Shown here: positions 52,795-62,877 of the stretch, in pieces
Layout of the letters: every line of letters starts with the position of its first letter
Position numbering within the stretch: the stretch's first letter is position 1
NCBI GenBank assembly: GCA_964554365.1
Contig: CAZKOJ010000001.1
Coordinates: forward strand, 24,828 to 88,827
Origin: Clostridium_AM sp964554365
GTDB taxonomy: Bacteria; Bacillota; Clostridia; Clostridiales; Clostridiaceae
Length of the DNA: 64,000 nucleotides
Direction of reading: 5' to 3'
Position numbers and translations under genes: made by a program
The notes under the pieces: generated by a model
Told to the model about the DNA's origin: nothing
The model's database searches: none
Seen by the model: the letters and a program-made list of their open reading frames with translations, nothing else

Positions 52795-53307
52795 ATGAAA
52801 AATAAGAGTTTAATAACTAAAGTTATAACAGGATCAATTGCAGCAGGTTTAATCTTCTCATCAGTAGGTATAGCTTTTGCACAAAGTAGTACTACAGGTG
52901 CTTCTAGTAAAAGTGGATTAACACAAAAAATGGATAGACAAAATGGTCCTAAAAAAGGAATGAACCCAGAATCAATGAAGACTAACCTTAATAAATTAGT
53001 AACTGCTGGAACTATTACTGCAGATGAAGAAACTAAAATAATTAACTATATAAAACAAAAAGATACTGAAAGACAGGCTGAAATGGATAAGGTTAAAACT
53101 ATGACTGAAACTGAACGTCAAGCATATTTTGCTCAAAAGGGCAATAACAGACCTGACTTAATTAAAGAATTAGTTGATGCTTCAATAATATCTCAAGCTA
53201 AAGCAGATGCTATAAAGGCCGCTTTACCTGCTCCTAATCATGATGGTGCTAGAGGTGATAAAGGCCCTAAAGGTGCTCCAACTACATCCACTCAAACTAC
53301 TAATTAA
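52795..53307 (+). CDS. Secreted helical protein (DUF2680-like)
   Basis: A 170-residue protein with a clear signal peptide (ITGSIAAGLIFSSVGIAFA, cleavage before QSS). Two similar helical segments follow: LNKLVTAGTITADEETKIIN and IKELVDASIISQAKADAIKA, the K.v..GTIt.eeA..I pattern of DUF2680-like clostridial proteins. The tail is Gly/Pro/Thr-rich. Its role outside the cell is unknown. Confidence 0.75.
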   Translation: MKNKSLITKVITGSIAAGLIFSSVGIAFAQSSTTGASSKSGLTQKMDRQNGPKKGMNPESMKTNLNKLVTAGTITADEETKIINYIKQKDTERQAEMDKVKTMTETERQAYFAQKGNNRPDLIKELVDASIISQAKADAIKAALPAPNHDGARGDKGPKGAPTTSTQTTN

Positions 53308-53325
53308 TAAAATTAAGTAAATTGT

Positions 53326-53362
53326 AAAAAAACAGGTAGAGATTAATCTCACCTGTTTTTTA
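53326..53362. terminator. Bidirectional terminator
   Basis: AAAAACAGGTAGAGATT pairs with AATCTCACCTGTTTTT (one mismatch) between two convergent genes. Confidence 0.75.
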
Positions 53363-53434
53363 TTAACACCAATAGGTTCATTTATATAAAAATTTTTAAA
53401 AGAGCTGTATACCACATCTTTAATTTACATTTTC

Positions 53435-54376
53435 CTAAAGGTTTGAATTACTCAAAGCTTTAAGTTCATCGCCAAGATATCTTGCTATATTACCCATTCC
53501 TGAAATTCCTGCTACAGCTTCAGCTTCTGAGTTGTAGTTTGTATTGGTATTTACATCGTATGTAAATATTTCACCATTTTTATCAGTAATAAACTCAATG
53601 CCAGAAATATGAATTCTATTTGCTTCTAGGAATCTTGCATATTTTTGGAGTATAGGATTTTCAAAGTCTTTAATAATTGTAAACTTAGATTTTTTAACTT
53701 CACCAACTGGGCAGAAAGCATCTCCAATTTGGCAAACATCAGCTGGGCATAATTGGAATCCTTCTGATGTATCAACCTGTACTGCATATACAAATTTGCC
53801 ACCGATAAATTCACAACGAGTGATATATGGGTCCGTTGATTGAATATATTCTTGAATTAATGTTATTCCATCTATAGGCTCTTCAAATTCATCACTATTA
53901 ACATAATATTTTAACGCATCTATGCTTTGGAATAATTGAACGCCTAACCCTTTACCAGCACGGTTATGCTTTGTAATAAAAGGTCCTTCAAATTTTTCTG
54001 AAGCATCAATAATTTCTTCTTTTCCTACAGCAACTACTGTATGAGGTGTACGTACTCCATTAGCATTAAGTGATGCGTACTGAGCTACTTTGTTTACCTC
54101 TAATTGTAACGCACGACTTGTATTTATAACTCTACGGTTATGTCCCTCCAACCATGCAAGAATTGCTGATGTATATTCAGGTGCATAACGATGACCCCTA
54201 GTGTGTGAAGATGCACTCATACGATTATAAAACACGCCTTCTGGTGGAGTTTGAGATAAATCTAATATACCTTTATGGATAAACCAATCTTCATAAGGAA
54301 GGCCTAAAGCTTCTAACTCCTTTAATAATGGTGCTGTCCATTCATTATTTTCATGAATAATATAAATTTTTTTCAT
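53435..54376 (-). CDS. RimK-like ATP-grasp ligase
   Basis: A 313-residue ATP-grasp enzyme of the RimK/alpha-L-glutamate ligase type, which couples a carboxylate to an amine with ATP. The ATP-grasp core shows FITKHNRAGKGLGVQLF (lysine and glycine-rich loop), IQEYIQSTDPYITRCEF and the metal-binding end GIEFITDKNGEIFTYDVNTN. It lies 37 bp after a T-box-controlled cystine-type importer, so cysteine or a cysteine peptide may be one substrate; this is inferred from context alone. Confidence 0.85.
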   Translation of the reverse strand: MKKIYIIHENNEWTAPLLKELEALGLPYEDWFIHKGILDLSQTPPEGVFYNRMSASSHTRGHRYAPEYTSAILAWLEGHNRRVINTSRALQLEVNKVAQYASLNANGVRTPHTVVAVGKEEIIDASEKFEGPFITKHNRAGKGLGVQLFQSIDALKYYVNSDEFEEPIDGITLIQEYIQSTDPYITRCEFIGGKFVYAVQVDTSEGFQLCPADVCQIGDAFCPVGEVKKSKFTIIKDFENPILQKYARFLEANRIHISGIEFITDKNGEIFTYDVNTNTNYNSEAEAVAGISGMGNIARYLGDELKALSNSNL

Positions 54377-54413
54377 TTTGTGTAATTCCTCTCTGAAATT
54401 ATTATTAAAATTT

Positions 54414-55736
54414 TTATGCTACATTTAACTCTAATTTATCTTTTTCATCTTTATTAAATGCATCTCTATGAAATTCATTTTCTAAACTCGCAACTAAAAA
54501 TGCTACTACTGCAGAACCTGTAACATTTGTCATGGTTCTAACCATATCTATTACTACATCGATACCAAGAACCATTGCCAGTCCCTCTACAGGAAGACCT
54601 AGGTTAGATAGAACTACAGTTGCTGCAATAGTGGCCGCTCCTGGAACTCCCGCTATACCAATAGAACCTATAATATTCGTTATAATTAATAGCACGTAAT
54701 GGTTTAATGTAAGTTCTATATTAAATATTCTAGCCACGAAAATCGCTACAAGTGCTGGATATATACCGCCACCTCCATTCATCCCAACACTGGTACCTAT
54801 TGGTGCAGCAAAGCTTGCTATTTTCTCGGAAATTTTTACTCTATCAGTTAGCACCTTTAATGTTACAGGTAATGTTCCGTAACTACTCTGAGTTGTAAAT
54901 GCAACCACCTGAGCGGGATAAATTTTCTTAAAGAATCTAATAGGATTAACTTTACCTACAAATGCTAACAAACTTCCATATGTAATTACCATATGAATAG
55001 CACATGCTGCATACATAGCTATAATCACTTTCGCAAGTGGAATCAAAGTTGCAACTCCATTCTTGGCAGCTACAACAGACATAAGGCTGAACACTCCATA
55101 GGGAGCTAGTTCTATTACTATTTTAGTTATATTAAACATAATCTTTGCAAAGGAATTAATAAAGTCCTTTACAGGCTTAACAACTTCCGGATTTTTTGCC
55201 TCTTGAATAATTATAGCTATTGCAATAAATAGAGCAAAAATAATTACTGGTATTACTTTTCCTTCAGCCATTGACGATACTGGATTAGATGGAACCATAT
55301 CTAATATAATTTTGCTAAAAGCTGGAACTTCACTTGCTTTAAAGGATGCAGCTTTAGCAAAATGAACACCTGCTCCTAAGTTCATTGTAACTGCTACAAA
55401 TATGCCAACCACAGTTGCAATTCCAGTAGTTAGTAACAGTAATCCAAATGTTTTAAAACCAATTTTTTTAAGCTGATCAGTATTATTCAATGATGTAATA
55501 CTTGAAATTAAAGATGTCATTACAAGTGGTATTACTATCATCTTAATAAGAGCAATAAATACTTTTCCAATTGGCTCTATTATTAATACATCTTTCTTAA
55601 ATATTGCACCTACTATAATCCCAAGAACCATTGCTGTTAAAACTCTTACTCCAAAATTAATATTCTTTCTTTTTAAAAAATATAAAACCGTAAATAATGC
55701 TGCTGATACTAATAAACTAATATAAGTTAAGTACAT
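54414..55736 (-). CDS. Dicarboxylate/amino acid:cation symporter, TcyP-like cystine importer
   Basis: A 440-residue DAACS-family symporter. It resembles the TcyP branch in its start (ALFTVLYFLKRKNINFGVRV) and in FIALIKMIVIPLVMTSLISS, with re-entrant loop and substrate motifs TTQSSYGTLPVTL and GTSVGMNGGGGIYPAL. The usual length is kept. It follows a T-box leader whose specifier can be read as the Cys codon TGC, in line with cystine uptake. Glutamate or other dicarboxylates cannot be ruled out. Confidence 0.85.
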   Translation of the reverse strand: MYLTYISLLVSAALFTVLYFLKRKNINFGVRVLTAMVLGIIVGAIFKKDVLIIEPIGKVFIALIKMIVIPLVMTSLISSITSLNNTDQLKKIGFKTFGLLLLTTGIATVVGIFVAVTMNLGAGVHFAKAASFKASEVPAFSKIILDMVPSNPVSSMAEGKVIPVIIFALFIAIAIIIQEAKNPEVVKPVKDFINSFAKIMFNITKIVIELAPYGVFSLMSVVAAKNGVATLIPLAKVIIAMYAACAIHMVITYGSLLAFVGKVNPIRFFKKIYPAQVVAFTTQSSYGTLPVTLKVLTDRVKISEKIASFAAPIGTSVGMNGGGGIYPALVAIFVARIFNIELTLNHYVLLIITNIIGSIGIAGVPGAATIAATVVLSNLGLPVEGLAMVLGIDVVIDMVRTMTNVTGSAVVAFLVASLENEFHRDAFNKDEKDKLELNVA

Positions 55737-55853
55737 ATTATAACCTCCTGAATGATTATTAAATTTAATATTTTAGTAAACTATGAATTTCGATAATAAA
55801 TTATTGTTTTTAAGGTTTAATATTTACTTAACTTGGCCAAGTTGTAAATAAGA

Positions 55854-56152
55854 CAAAAAAACCCTCTGCCTCTGAATAACTCCAGAGGCAGAAGGTTATA
55901 CTTCCGCGGTTCCACTCTGATTAAGCATATTAATGCCCATCTCTAATCTAGTACAATTATACCATATCTCTATAACGGGAGAACCCGTAAAAGCCTACTA
56001 AACTTCGGTTTTAAGCTCACAGGGGCACTTCAATCACACTCATTCATAAAGCTCTCTCAACCAATGGAGCCTCTCTCTGTCTGATTTGTACAATTTACTT
56101 TTCCTGATCTCAGCATTTAATCTTATAATTCCTATCGGATTACTATGATTTA
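55854..56152 (-). promoter_or_regulatory. T-box riboswitch (probably tRNA-Cys)
   Basis: On the minus strand a stem I region with AGAGAGAGGCTCC and GAAGTGCCCCTGTGAG is followed by the T-box core TGGAACCGCGG (55904-55914). The terminator CCTCTGCCTCTG / CAGAGGCAGAAGG with a T-run lies at 55854-55897. A specifier of TGC (Cys) lies in GAAGTGCCCC, though GTG (Val) is an alternate reading. It controls the importer and ATP-grasp genes by tRNA charging. Confidence 0.9.
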
Positions 56153-56159
56153 TGTACTT

Positions 56160-56188
56160 ATTATAAATGCTGTTCTAATAAAAATCAA
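56160..56188 (-). promoter_or_regulatory. Sigma-A promoter of the T-box operon
   Basis: TTGATT, 17 bp, TATAAT on the minus strand, just upstream of the T-box stem I. Confidence 0.65.
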
Positions 56189-56253
56189 TGATTTTTTGAC
56201 TTTTTATACAAGTAAAATTTTCCTGTAAATTTCTTCATTAAGAATTTCAGAAG

Positions 56254-56943
56254 CTAAGTCATATATAATTCCTTCATAAACATAAATATATCATTAAAAA
56301 CTTTATGATTATCGTCACTTTTACATATAATATGATTAGAATTATTATAATATTTAATCACCTTTTTTTCTGATGATACATTTGAATATATATAATCAGC
56401 ACTCCGATAATGCACAGTATCATCTAACAATCCTTGTATAATAAACATAGGACATCTAACTTGTTTTAATAGAGGTTTTGTTTTAATTAATAATATTTTA
56501 AAATTTATCATTGCTGAAAACGGAATTCTAATTATTGCTTTTGTATAGTGCCTTAAATTTTTAAACTCTCTTGTTTTAAAATCGCTTACTATATTCAAAC
56601 ATATTCTTTTTATATCCCAATGGTAAATTGGTGTACTGAGTGTTATAACTCCTGATATATTATGCTTTAAGGCTAAATTTACTGCTATAAGCCCTCCCAT
56701 TGAAAAAACAATAACAATAATTTTTTCACATTGATATGAAAGTTTAAGCAAACTCTCCTCAGCTGAATTAACCCAATCAATATAATTCACTTTACCTAAA
56801 TCCATTCGTTTTCCTGTATGTCCCTTTAACTTAGTACATACTGTAATGAAACCTTTATTTAATAAATATTCATTTAAAGGCGCTATTTCACCCACATCTC
56901 CAGCAAAACCATGTATTATAAGAAAACCAATTTTTTTATCCAT
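56254..56943 (-). CDS. Alpha/beta hydrolase (carboxylesterase Est30-like)
   Basis: A 229-residue hydrolase. It opens IGFLIIHGFAGDVGEIAPLN. The nucleophile elbow is VFSMGG, with Val in place of the first Gly of GxSxG, which is unusual. The acid is in QGLLDDTVHY and the His in NSNHIICK. The monoacylglycerol-lipase/Est30 group has the same short length. Its substrate is probably a small ester. It is monocistronic. Confidence 0.82.
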   Translation of the reverse strand: MDKKIGFLIIHGFAGDVGEIAPLNEYLLNKGFITVCTKLKGHTGKRMDLGKVNYIDWVNSAEESLLKLSYQCEKIIVIVFSMGGLIAVNLALKHNISGVITLSTPIYHWDIKRICLNIVSDFKTREFKNLRHYTKAIIRIPFSAMINFKILLIKTKPLLKQVRCPMFIIQGLLDDTVHYRSADYIYSNVSSEKKVIKYYNNSNHIICKSDDNHKVFNDIFMFMKELYMT

Positions 56944-57066
56944 ATACTAAATAACTCCTATCAATGTATCATAAATCAATTAAATATACACTTATAGTGT
57001 AATTTTACACTATAAGTGTATAAAAGCAAACATTTTTATATGATAAGGTTCAATTCAATTAAGTTT

Positions 57067-57101
57067 ATATCAAGTTCTAGTTGGCAACTTTATTTTTTCT
57101 A
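57067..57101. repeat. Solo IS-end-like motif
   Basis: TATCAAGTTCTAGTTGGCAA and a following T-run repeat the motif seen at 6919 and 9205. No transposase is present nearby. Confidence 0.4.
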
Positions 57102-57150
57102 CACACAGCTAAAAGCTCTTCGGAACCACTGGTAGAACCGTTGGTATTCA

Positions 57151-57188
57151 AAACACAAAAATGAGCACCAGTATTTCTACCAATGCTC
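57151..57188 (-). terminator. Terminator of the SDR gene
   Basis: GAGCATTGGTA and TACTGGTGCTC form an 11-bp stem (three G-U pairs) closed by a GAAA tetraloop and followed on the minus strand by ATTTTTGTGTTTT. Confidence 0.75.
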
Positions 57189-57224
57189 TTAGTTAGAATA
57201 TATTTAGTTTATATAAAAGTACAT

Positions 57225-57989
57225 CTATTTTTTATAAACTACTCCTCCAGTTGCTTGATGAGTTGGAGTTACTGTTACTTCACATATTTGTACATGTTCT
57301 GGTACAGAAGCAGTATATAACACTATGTCTGCAATGTCTTCTGCTGTTAACGCTTTAATGCCGTCATAAACCTTAGCTGCCTTTTCATCATCTCCATGAA
57401 ATCTAACTACACTAAAATTAGTTTCTACTATACCAGGTTGTATGTTAGTTACTCTTATAGGAGTATCCACTACATCCATCCTTAATCCATCGCTTATAAA
57501 TTTAACTGCAGCCTTAGTAGCACAATAAATAGTACCACCTGGGTACGCATGAATCCCTGCTACTGATCCCATGTTTATAACCTGTCCTTTGTTACTTTCT
57601 ATCATAGTTGGAACTATTTTTCTAGTTAAATATAAAAGTCCTTTTACATTAGTATCTATCATAGTGTCAAATTCGTCTAAACTTCCTTCCTGAACTTTAT
57701 CTAATCCTTGAGCAAGTCCAGCGTTATTTACTAATATATCTATATTTTTTAATTCTTTTGGAATATTCTCAAAAACTTCATCTATAGCTTTTTTATCTCT
57801 TACATCTAATTGATATGTGTAAACCTTTGTGCCATAGCCTTTTTCTAACTTACCTTTCAAACTATGTAGTTTTTCTATGTTTCTTGCACAAAGTAAGAGT
57901 ACAGCACCTTCTTTTGCAAATTTTTCCGCTATAGCTTCACCTATTCCGCTACTGGCTCCACTTATAAAAACAATTTTATCCTTTATCAT
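57225..57989 (-). CDS. Short-chain dehydrogenase/reductase (YdfG-like)
   Basis: A 254-residue classical SDR. The nucleotide site is ISGASSGIGEAIAEKFAKEG, with NNAGLAQG and the catalytic MGSVAGIHAYPGGTIYCATK (Ser, Tyr and Lys). It is closest in pattern to the YdfG group, which oxidises L-allo-threonine, serine or 3-hydroxy acids with NADP+. The final segment HVQICEVTVTPTHQ fits that group. Confidence 0.92.
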   Translation of the reverse strand: MIKDKIVFISGASSGIGEAIAEKFAKEGAVLLLCARNIEKLHSLKGKLEKGYGTKVYTYQLDVRDKKAIDEVFENIPKELKNIDILVNNAGLAQGLDKVQEGSLDEFDTMIDTNVKGLLYLTRKIVPTMIESNKGQVINMGSVAGIHAYPGGTIYCATKAAVKFISDGLRMDVVDTPIRVTNIQPGIVETNFSVVRFHGDDEKAAKVYDGIKALTAEDIADIVLYTASVPEHVQICEVTVTPTHQATGGVVYKK

Positions 57990-58113
57990 AATTCCACCTC
58001 TTTTTTTTATTTTTAACGTACTATTTTAGGCATGTTCATTCTATTATAAATTATATTTATGGATTATTCTATCTAAATATGAATCTTATACCACAGATGC
58101 CGACTTCTAAGCT

Positions 58114-58614
58114 TCAGATGTGTCCAAAAAAACATCTCAAATTATAATAAGTAAATAAAAATAAATTTTGTGGATTTCCCATAGGTGTAAGACTGCTCCC
58201 TATATTAGCTGCCAGTGTTTGAAGTATTATTGTTTTCATAGGATCAAATTTTGCCTTCTTAAAAGTAAGTATAGCTAGAGGAACAAAAGTAAGCAGTGCA
58301 ACATCATTTGTTACTAGCATAGAAGCAAAAAAAGTTATTACAACAAATATCATAGAAACCATTCTAGTATTTTTACATTTTAATAATACTTCAATAGCAA
58401 TCTTATCCATAACCTTTAAATTTTCTAAAGCAGAAATTATTATCATTAAATTAAAAAGAAGTACAATAACTTTAAAATTTATATAAGACATTTTAGGATG
58501 TACTAAGAAAGAAGTGAAAATTGTCAATAATAATGATATACAAAACACTTTTTCCTTCTTTAATTTTTCAACCAATATATACATACGACCAGAGTCTAAA
58601 CTTAAGTTTTCCAT
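58114..58614 (-). pseudogene. SLC13/ArsB-like permease, truncated
   Basis: A 166-residue frame with the N-terminal half of an SLC13/CitM-type permease: LVTNDVALLTFVPLAILTFK and AANIGSSLTPMGNPQNLFLF, the substrate-binding hairpin. It then goes out of frame in NLRCFFGHI and stops. The second half is missing. It is probably an inactive relic, though the first hairpin is intact. Confidence 0.75.
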
Positions 58615-58687
58615 TAATATATTTTATCCTCTCTAATCAAAAACTGGCTTCACTGTCACTAAGGCACCTAATTCTCCTCAAGTTTTG

Positions 58688-59968
58688 CTACTTATATAAT
58701 CTACTAATTAACTTTTCAAGATAAACGGATTTCATCTGTTTGCTTGCCATTGCTTGTTTTATTGGTGGTAATTTTAAAATTACGGATAAAACCGCCGCCA
58801 TTGCTCTATGACTTGCAAATGCCTGATTGTCAAAAATTAGTTCCTGAAGCTGGCCTTTTTCTATTGCCATCAGAACAATTCTATGTACTGAATTTACTGG
58901 AGTAATGATCTGTTCCTTTCTACGTTGTAAAAAAATGCTATTCTTGTTACAATTTCTTACACAAACGCCACAGCCAAGGCAAATTTCTTCATTAATTTTT
59001 GCTACTTTCCTATTCAAATGCCCCACTTCATCTGTTTTAACCATTTCTATTGCAGATATAGGACATGCTTTAGCACACTTTCCACAACCTACACAACTAT
59101 CCTGTATTATTTTCGGAATAAAACCTGTTGTCTGCACAGGATGAAGCATACCAAATTTTCTTGCTGCAATCATTCCTTCACAACAACAGCCGCAGCAGTT
59201 ACATAAAAAAGCTGACCCTGATCTAACATTTTCAGCACACTGAACTAAATTATATTCATAAGCTCTATGTATAATTTCTAATCCTTCTGACGCATCAATT
59301 TTTCTAGCATAGTTATGTTTAGCAAGAGAAGAAGCTGTATCCCCAAAAGTAATACAAGTATCCAGAGGTGCATCACAATTTTTGCCAAGATGCTGCATCT
59401 TGTGACGGCAATAACACATACTTACACTTATATTTTTGGCTGTTTTTATGAAATAACTGGCCCTTTCAAAGTCCATGATTTCAACCTGGTTTTCATTTGA
59501 AAGAACTGCCTCTTGAACAAGGGCTTTTGCTAATTTTGTCTCACTGCTAAAAAATAAGTTTTTAATAAAATCTTCCTCTACATTTAAATATTGATGAAAA
59601 AGTTCTGACAACAGTTTTTGATCCAAAGTGTGACTTGTTCTCATTAAAGAAAACTCAAAAAAACCCAGCATTGGTGGTGGTAAAACATATTGTTGAACAC
59701 CGTCACAATCCATATCTAATAAAATTGCATTTTGTGAAAGCTTTTCTAGTATTTTTTGTGTTGCAACCATATCCATTTTCCATATTCTACTTGCCATTTT
59801 CACTGTAAATGGCTTAATAGGAAGCTGTGCAACCAACTCTGCATCTTTTTCACTAAACAACATACTTAAAATTTTATATAAAGTCTCAGATGGAGGTGCC
59901 CCTTGTGGAAACCTATTTATTCGTTCTACCAAACTTTTATAAGCTGATCTTGTTGTAATATGAGACAT
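58688..59968 (-). CDS. Iron-sulfur protein with two 4Fe-4S ferredoxin motifs
   Basis: A 426-residue protein. A winged helix-like N-terminal region (PIKPFTVKMASRIWKMDMVA) is followed by a cysteine-rich centre (SMCYCRHKMQHLGKNC, FLCNCCGCCCEG) and two 4Fe-4S clusters (CVGCGKCAKACPISAI and CLGCGVCVRNCNKNSI). It is probably an electron-transfer or maturation subunit of an unknown anaerobic reductase. The ATG at 59968 follows GGAAGGGATG. No redox partner gene lies beside it. Confidence 0.85.
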   Translation of the reverse strand: MSHITTRSAYKSLVERINRFPQGAPPSETLYKILSMLFSEKDAELVAQLPIKPFTVKMASRIWKMDMVATQKILEKLSQNAILLDMDCDGVQQYVLPPPMLGFFEFSLMRTSHTLDQKLLSELFHQYLNVEEDFIKNLFFSSETKLAKALVQEAVLSNENQVEIMDFERASYFIKTAKNISVSMCYCRHKMQHLGKNCDAPLDTCITFGDTASSLAKHNYARKIDASEGLEIIHRAYEYNLVQCAENVRSGSAFLCNCCGCCCEGMIAARKFGMLHPVQTTGFIPKIIQDSCVGCGKCAKACPISAIEMVKTDEVGHLNRKVAKINEEICLGCGVCVRNCNKNSIFLQRRKEQIITPVNSVHRIVLMAIEKGQLQELIFDNQAFASHRAMAAVLSVILKLPPIKQAMASKQMKSVYLEKLISRLYK

Positions 59969-60001
59969 ACATTCACATCCCTTCCGCATCTTATATATCA
60001 T

Positions 60002-60513
60002 AAGTGCACGTATTCATTTAACTTTTTAATTAATAAACATCAATTGGTGAAATTCAAAAAAACATTTCTGCTATTCAATAAATGTTGTGTATCATAAAAT
60101 GGTAAATTCCTTAGAGATAATTCATTTCCTACAAACATTGATATTATATCATATTCCAAATATTGTTACACACATTTGAGAAATAATTCCACAGCTTTAA
60201 ACTCAAGTACATATTAAAAAATATGCCTGTAAGAACCTCATTGCAGTAATTAAAGAATCTATTTTATTTAATATTTTCCTTAACTGTATCATTTATTATA
60301 ATAAATACTATATCTTTTTTTCCATAGATACAATAAAATAATGAAAATGTTTATTTAAATATATACGTAATATATTTAAGATAAGGTAAACGAAAATGGT
60401 TAAGATTGGTTTTAACATCTTTTAGATTTTAGAACATGGATTTTAAGTATTCGTAATGATTGCTTTCTTTTTTTTTATGAGAATGATAAGATTACACATA
60501 TGGAGGGATATGT
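60002..60513. other. Intergenic stretch
   Basis: About 510 AT-rich bases between divergent genes. Just before the nitroreductase gene is TGAGAATGATAAG, weakly like a Fur/PerR box. I see no gene or structured RNA. Confidence 0.4.
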
Positions 60514-61086
60514 ATGATAAAAGATTTAGTAACAGAGAACAGAAGTTATAGAAAATTTCATGAACATTTAGAAATTAGTGAAGCTGTATTAAAGGAACTT
60601 GTAAATCTTGCAAGACTATCATCATCAGGAATGAATCTTCAACCTCTTAAATATATAATTGTTGCAGATAAGCAAAGAAGAGAACTGATTTTTCCTAATC
60701 TTCGTTGGGCAGCTTATTTAAAAGATTGGAGTGGACCAAAAGAAGGTGAAAGACCAGAAGCATATATTATTATACTAAAGGACAATACTTTAATTAATTC
60801 ACCTACATTACAAATAGATATTGGAATTGCATGCCAAAGCATACTTCTTGGTGCAGTTGAAAAGAGGTTAGGTGGATGTATGATTGGGTCATTTAATAGA
60901 GAAGCTTTGAAAAATGCACTTAATGTTCCAGATGATTGTGAAATTCAGTTAGTTATTGCCATTGGCAGCCCACAACAAAATATTATAATAGATGATTTGC
61001 CAAAAGGTGGAGACATAAAATATTGGGAAGATGAAGAGGGAAATCATCATGTACCTAAACGAAAACTTGAGGATGTTTTAATATAA
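60514..61086 (+). CDS. Nitroreductase family protein
   Basis: A 190-residue flavin-dependent oxidoreductase. The N-terminus ENRSYRKFHEHLEISEAVLK carries the FMN-binding R-S-x-R motif. The family blocks LARLSSSGMNLQPLKYIIV and IGIACQSILLGAVEKRLGGC follow. It probably reduces nitro or quinone compounds with NAD(P)H. The start follows GGAGGGATATGT. A terminator follows at 61128-61175. Confidence 0.92.
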   Translation: MIKDLVTENRSYRKFHEHLEISEAVLKELVNLARLSSSGMNLQPLKYIIVADKQRRELIFPNLRWAAYLKDWSGPKEGERPEAYIIILKDNTLINSPTLQIDIGIACQSILLGAVEKRLGGCMIGSFNREALKNALNVPDDCEIQLVIAIGSPQQNIIIDDLPKGGDIKYWEDEEGNHHVPKRKLEDVLI

Positions 61087-61127
61087 CTACATATGTAGGA
61101 TTATTATACCTACAGCAATTTTAGTGC

Positions 61128-61175
61128 ACTAAAAAGTACTACTAATTTCATCAAAATAAGTGAATTTAGTAGTAC
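61128..61175 (+). terminator. Terminator of the nitroreductase gene
   Basis: AAAGTACTACTAA pairs with TTTAGTAGTACTTT and is followed by TTTT. Confidence 0.65.
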
Positions 61176-62028
61176 TTTTACACGAGCTAAGGTGAAATCT
61201 AGGTTTTAAACTATATACTTATATTACTTTGTAACCTGATTATCGTTTTGCTTGACATACAATCACTTTCAATGTGCCTCTTTTTATAGTTCAGTATATT
61301 TTTTACTGTTACCCTTGGCTTTTTCAACTGGATACTTCTTCTCATTTTTATCTCTCTTTCTATGTTTTACCAATATTTTATATTTATTATAGTACGAAAT
61401 CCATTTTTAAAGAACTGTACCTATATATTAGATGAAAGGAAATGATAAGCATAGCTGCAAAAGCAACAAAGGTTGAAACTACAATGATTCTTAAGTACAA
61501 AGACGTGGTAGATAAAAAAGGAAGGATATAAAATATCTCTTCCACATATACTGAAAAGATTTACAACTTTTTAAAGTCATTAACCGCTTTTCTTGCCTCC
61601 CCTATTTTATCTTCAACATTTACCTCTTCGTAATCGTAAAAATCTTGTACTTTCTTATAAATCATTTCAAGTAATTCAATAAGATCAGTTATAGAAATTA
61701 TTTTACCTTCATAATTTCTAAATTTTGTTTAATATTTATTTTCATTACATATTTTTGAAAACTCACAGATACCTTGTAGGGATTAGTAGCGTCTAATTGA
61801 ATAAATTAAAATAACTAGATATTAGCATAACAATACTCATACCTAGTTATTCTTAAACATATTAATTTAAAAGTTTTTATGGATGCTTACACAAAATTAT
61901 TGACAGACTCTTGAATTATTTTATCTGAATTTTTTAAAATATAATCTATCAATTATACATAATTTAAAGTAAAAACTGCACCCTTTTGCAATATTACTAA
62001 CCTACGTACACGTAAGAATGAGAATTAC
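61176..62028. other. Intergenic stretch with gene remnants
   Basis: About 850 bp without a complete gene. A minus-strand frame at 61561-61730 (54 codons, containing ITDLIELLEMIYKKVQDF and KIGEARKAVNDFKKL) reads like a protein tail but has no start. Another minus frame near 61290-61380 ends KYPVEKAKGNSKKYTEL. A plus-strand 27-codon frame at 61449-61532 is also seen. None is assigned. Confidence 0.45.
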
Positions 62029-62858
62029 CTATAACATTCCTAAGAATGTCTCCATGAATTTGTCAGCAAAAAAGCCCTGTGCCTGATAGGTCAGGTGTAA
62101 CCCATTATTCAGAATATTCATTGGACCATCAAACTCCTTAAATTTTTCAGCCATATCATTGAGAACACATTCGTTTTCTAGAGCTACTTCACGAATGATG
62201 TTATTATAAACATCATCGAATTCAACATTATATGTCCATCGTTTTTCCGCTACAGCATTTTCCATTCTTTCTGTGTCATATCCTGATAACGTGTTAAAAA
62301 TAACGTGGCTACCCTTATGGCGTAGGATTTTTGCTATGTAATTCATGTTCTTGCGGTACTCCTCCGGGCTCACATTGGACCTAGAGTACACATCCGCATG
62401 TCGTTAATGCCTATGAGCACTGCTGTAATCTGTGGTTTATATCGCAATACCCTATTATATATATTGGAAATCGTCTGAGTAGTCGTATCACTAGTAACAC
62501 TAGCGTCGATAAGTTTAATGCCTGAATATGGGGCAAGCACCCTGCGAACAACATTAAAGAAGCTCTGGTAATCACTTACAAAGGAGCATCCGATGAAGGC
62601 AAATGTGAATTCTAGATTCTTTAGTTTATCGTCCATCTCCTTTTTGTATTTCGTATTTATATAATCCACCGAACTCTGAATTTCCTTATCGAGTTCTTTG
62701 TATGTCTTGTCCACCTCCTCTATAGGATACCCAAAGGCATAGGCAATCATTTCCCTGTTGTTCTCAAGCGATGGGATTCCGTGCTGATAAGCTTTAAATC
62801 GTATGTCCATATATTCATTACTATACTCCGAATTGTTTATTGACTGTGTCATTTTCAA
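62029..62858 (-). pseudogene. SGNH/GDSL hydrolase with internal frameshift
   Basis: Two overlapping frames (62370-62858 and 62029-62391) together make one SGNH hydrolase of about 275 residues. Block I is FAFIGCSFVSDYQSF, with block III in VLIGINDMR. In the other frame are NVSPEEYRKNMNYIAKILR and the catalytic HLT region NNGLHLTYQAQGF. The shift lies near 62385, where the NDMR segment meets YSRSN. The N-terminal 70 residues are the same type of leader domain as in the partial copy upstream. Codon use is slightly richer in GC than in its neighbours, hinting at transfer. Confidence 0.75.
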
Positions 62859-62877
62859 CCACTATCCTTTCCAATTA

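Noticed and set aside
53626..53814. Minus-strand 62-codon frame inside the ATP-grasp gene
   Set aside because: It is an alternate frame of a clearly conserved coding sequence with no signals of its own.
60480..60500. Fur/PerR box upstream of the nitroreductase
   Set aside because: TGAGAATGATAAG matches only part of the consensus and AT-rich DNA gives such matches by chance; noted only in the intergenic entry.
61446..61650. Possible frameshifted DUF1659-like gene on the plus strand
   Set aside because: The first 27 codons (ATKVETTMILKYKD) look suggestive, but the continuation is out of frame, and a better minus-strand protein-like frame occupies 61561-61730.
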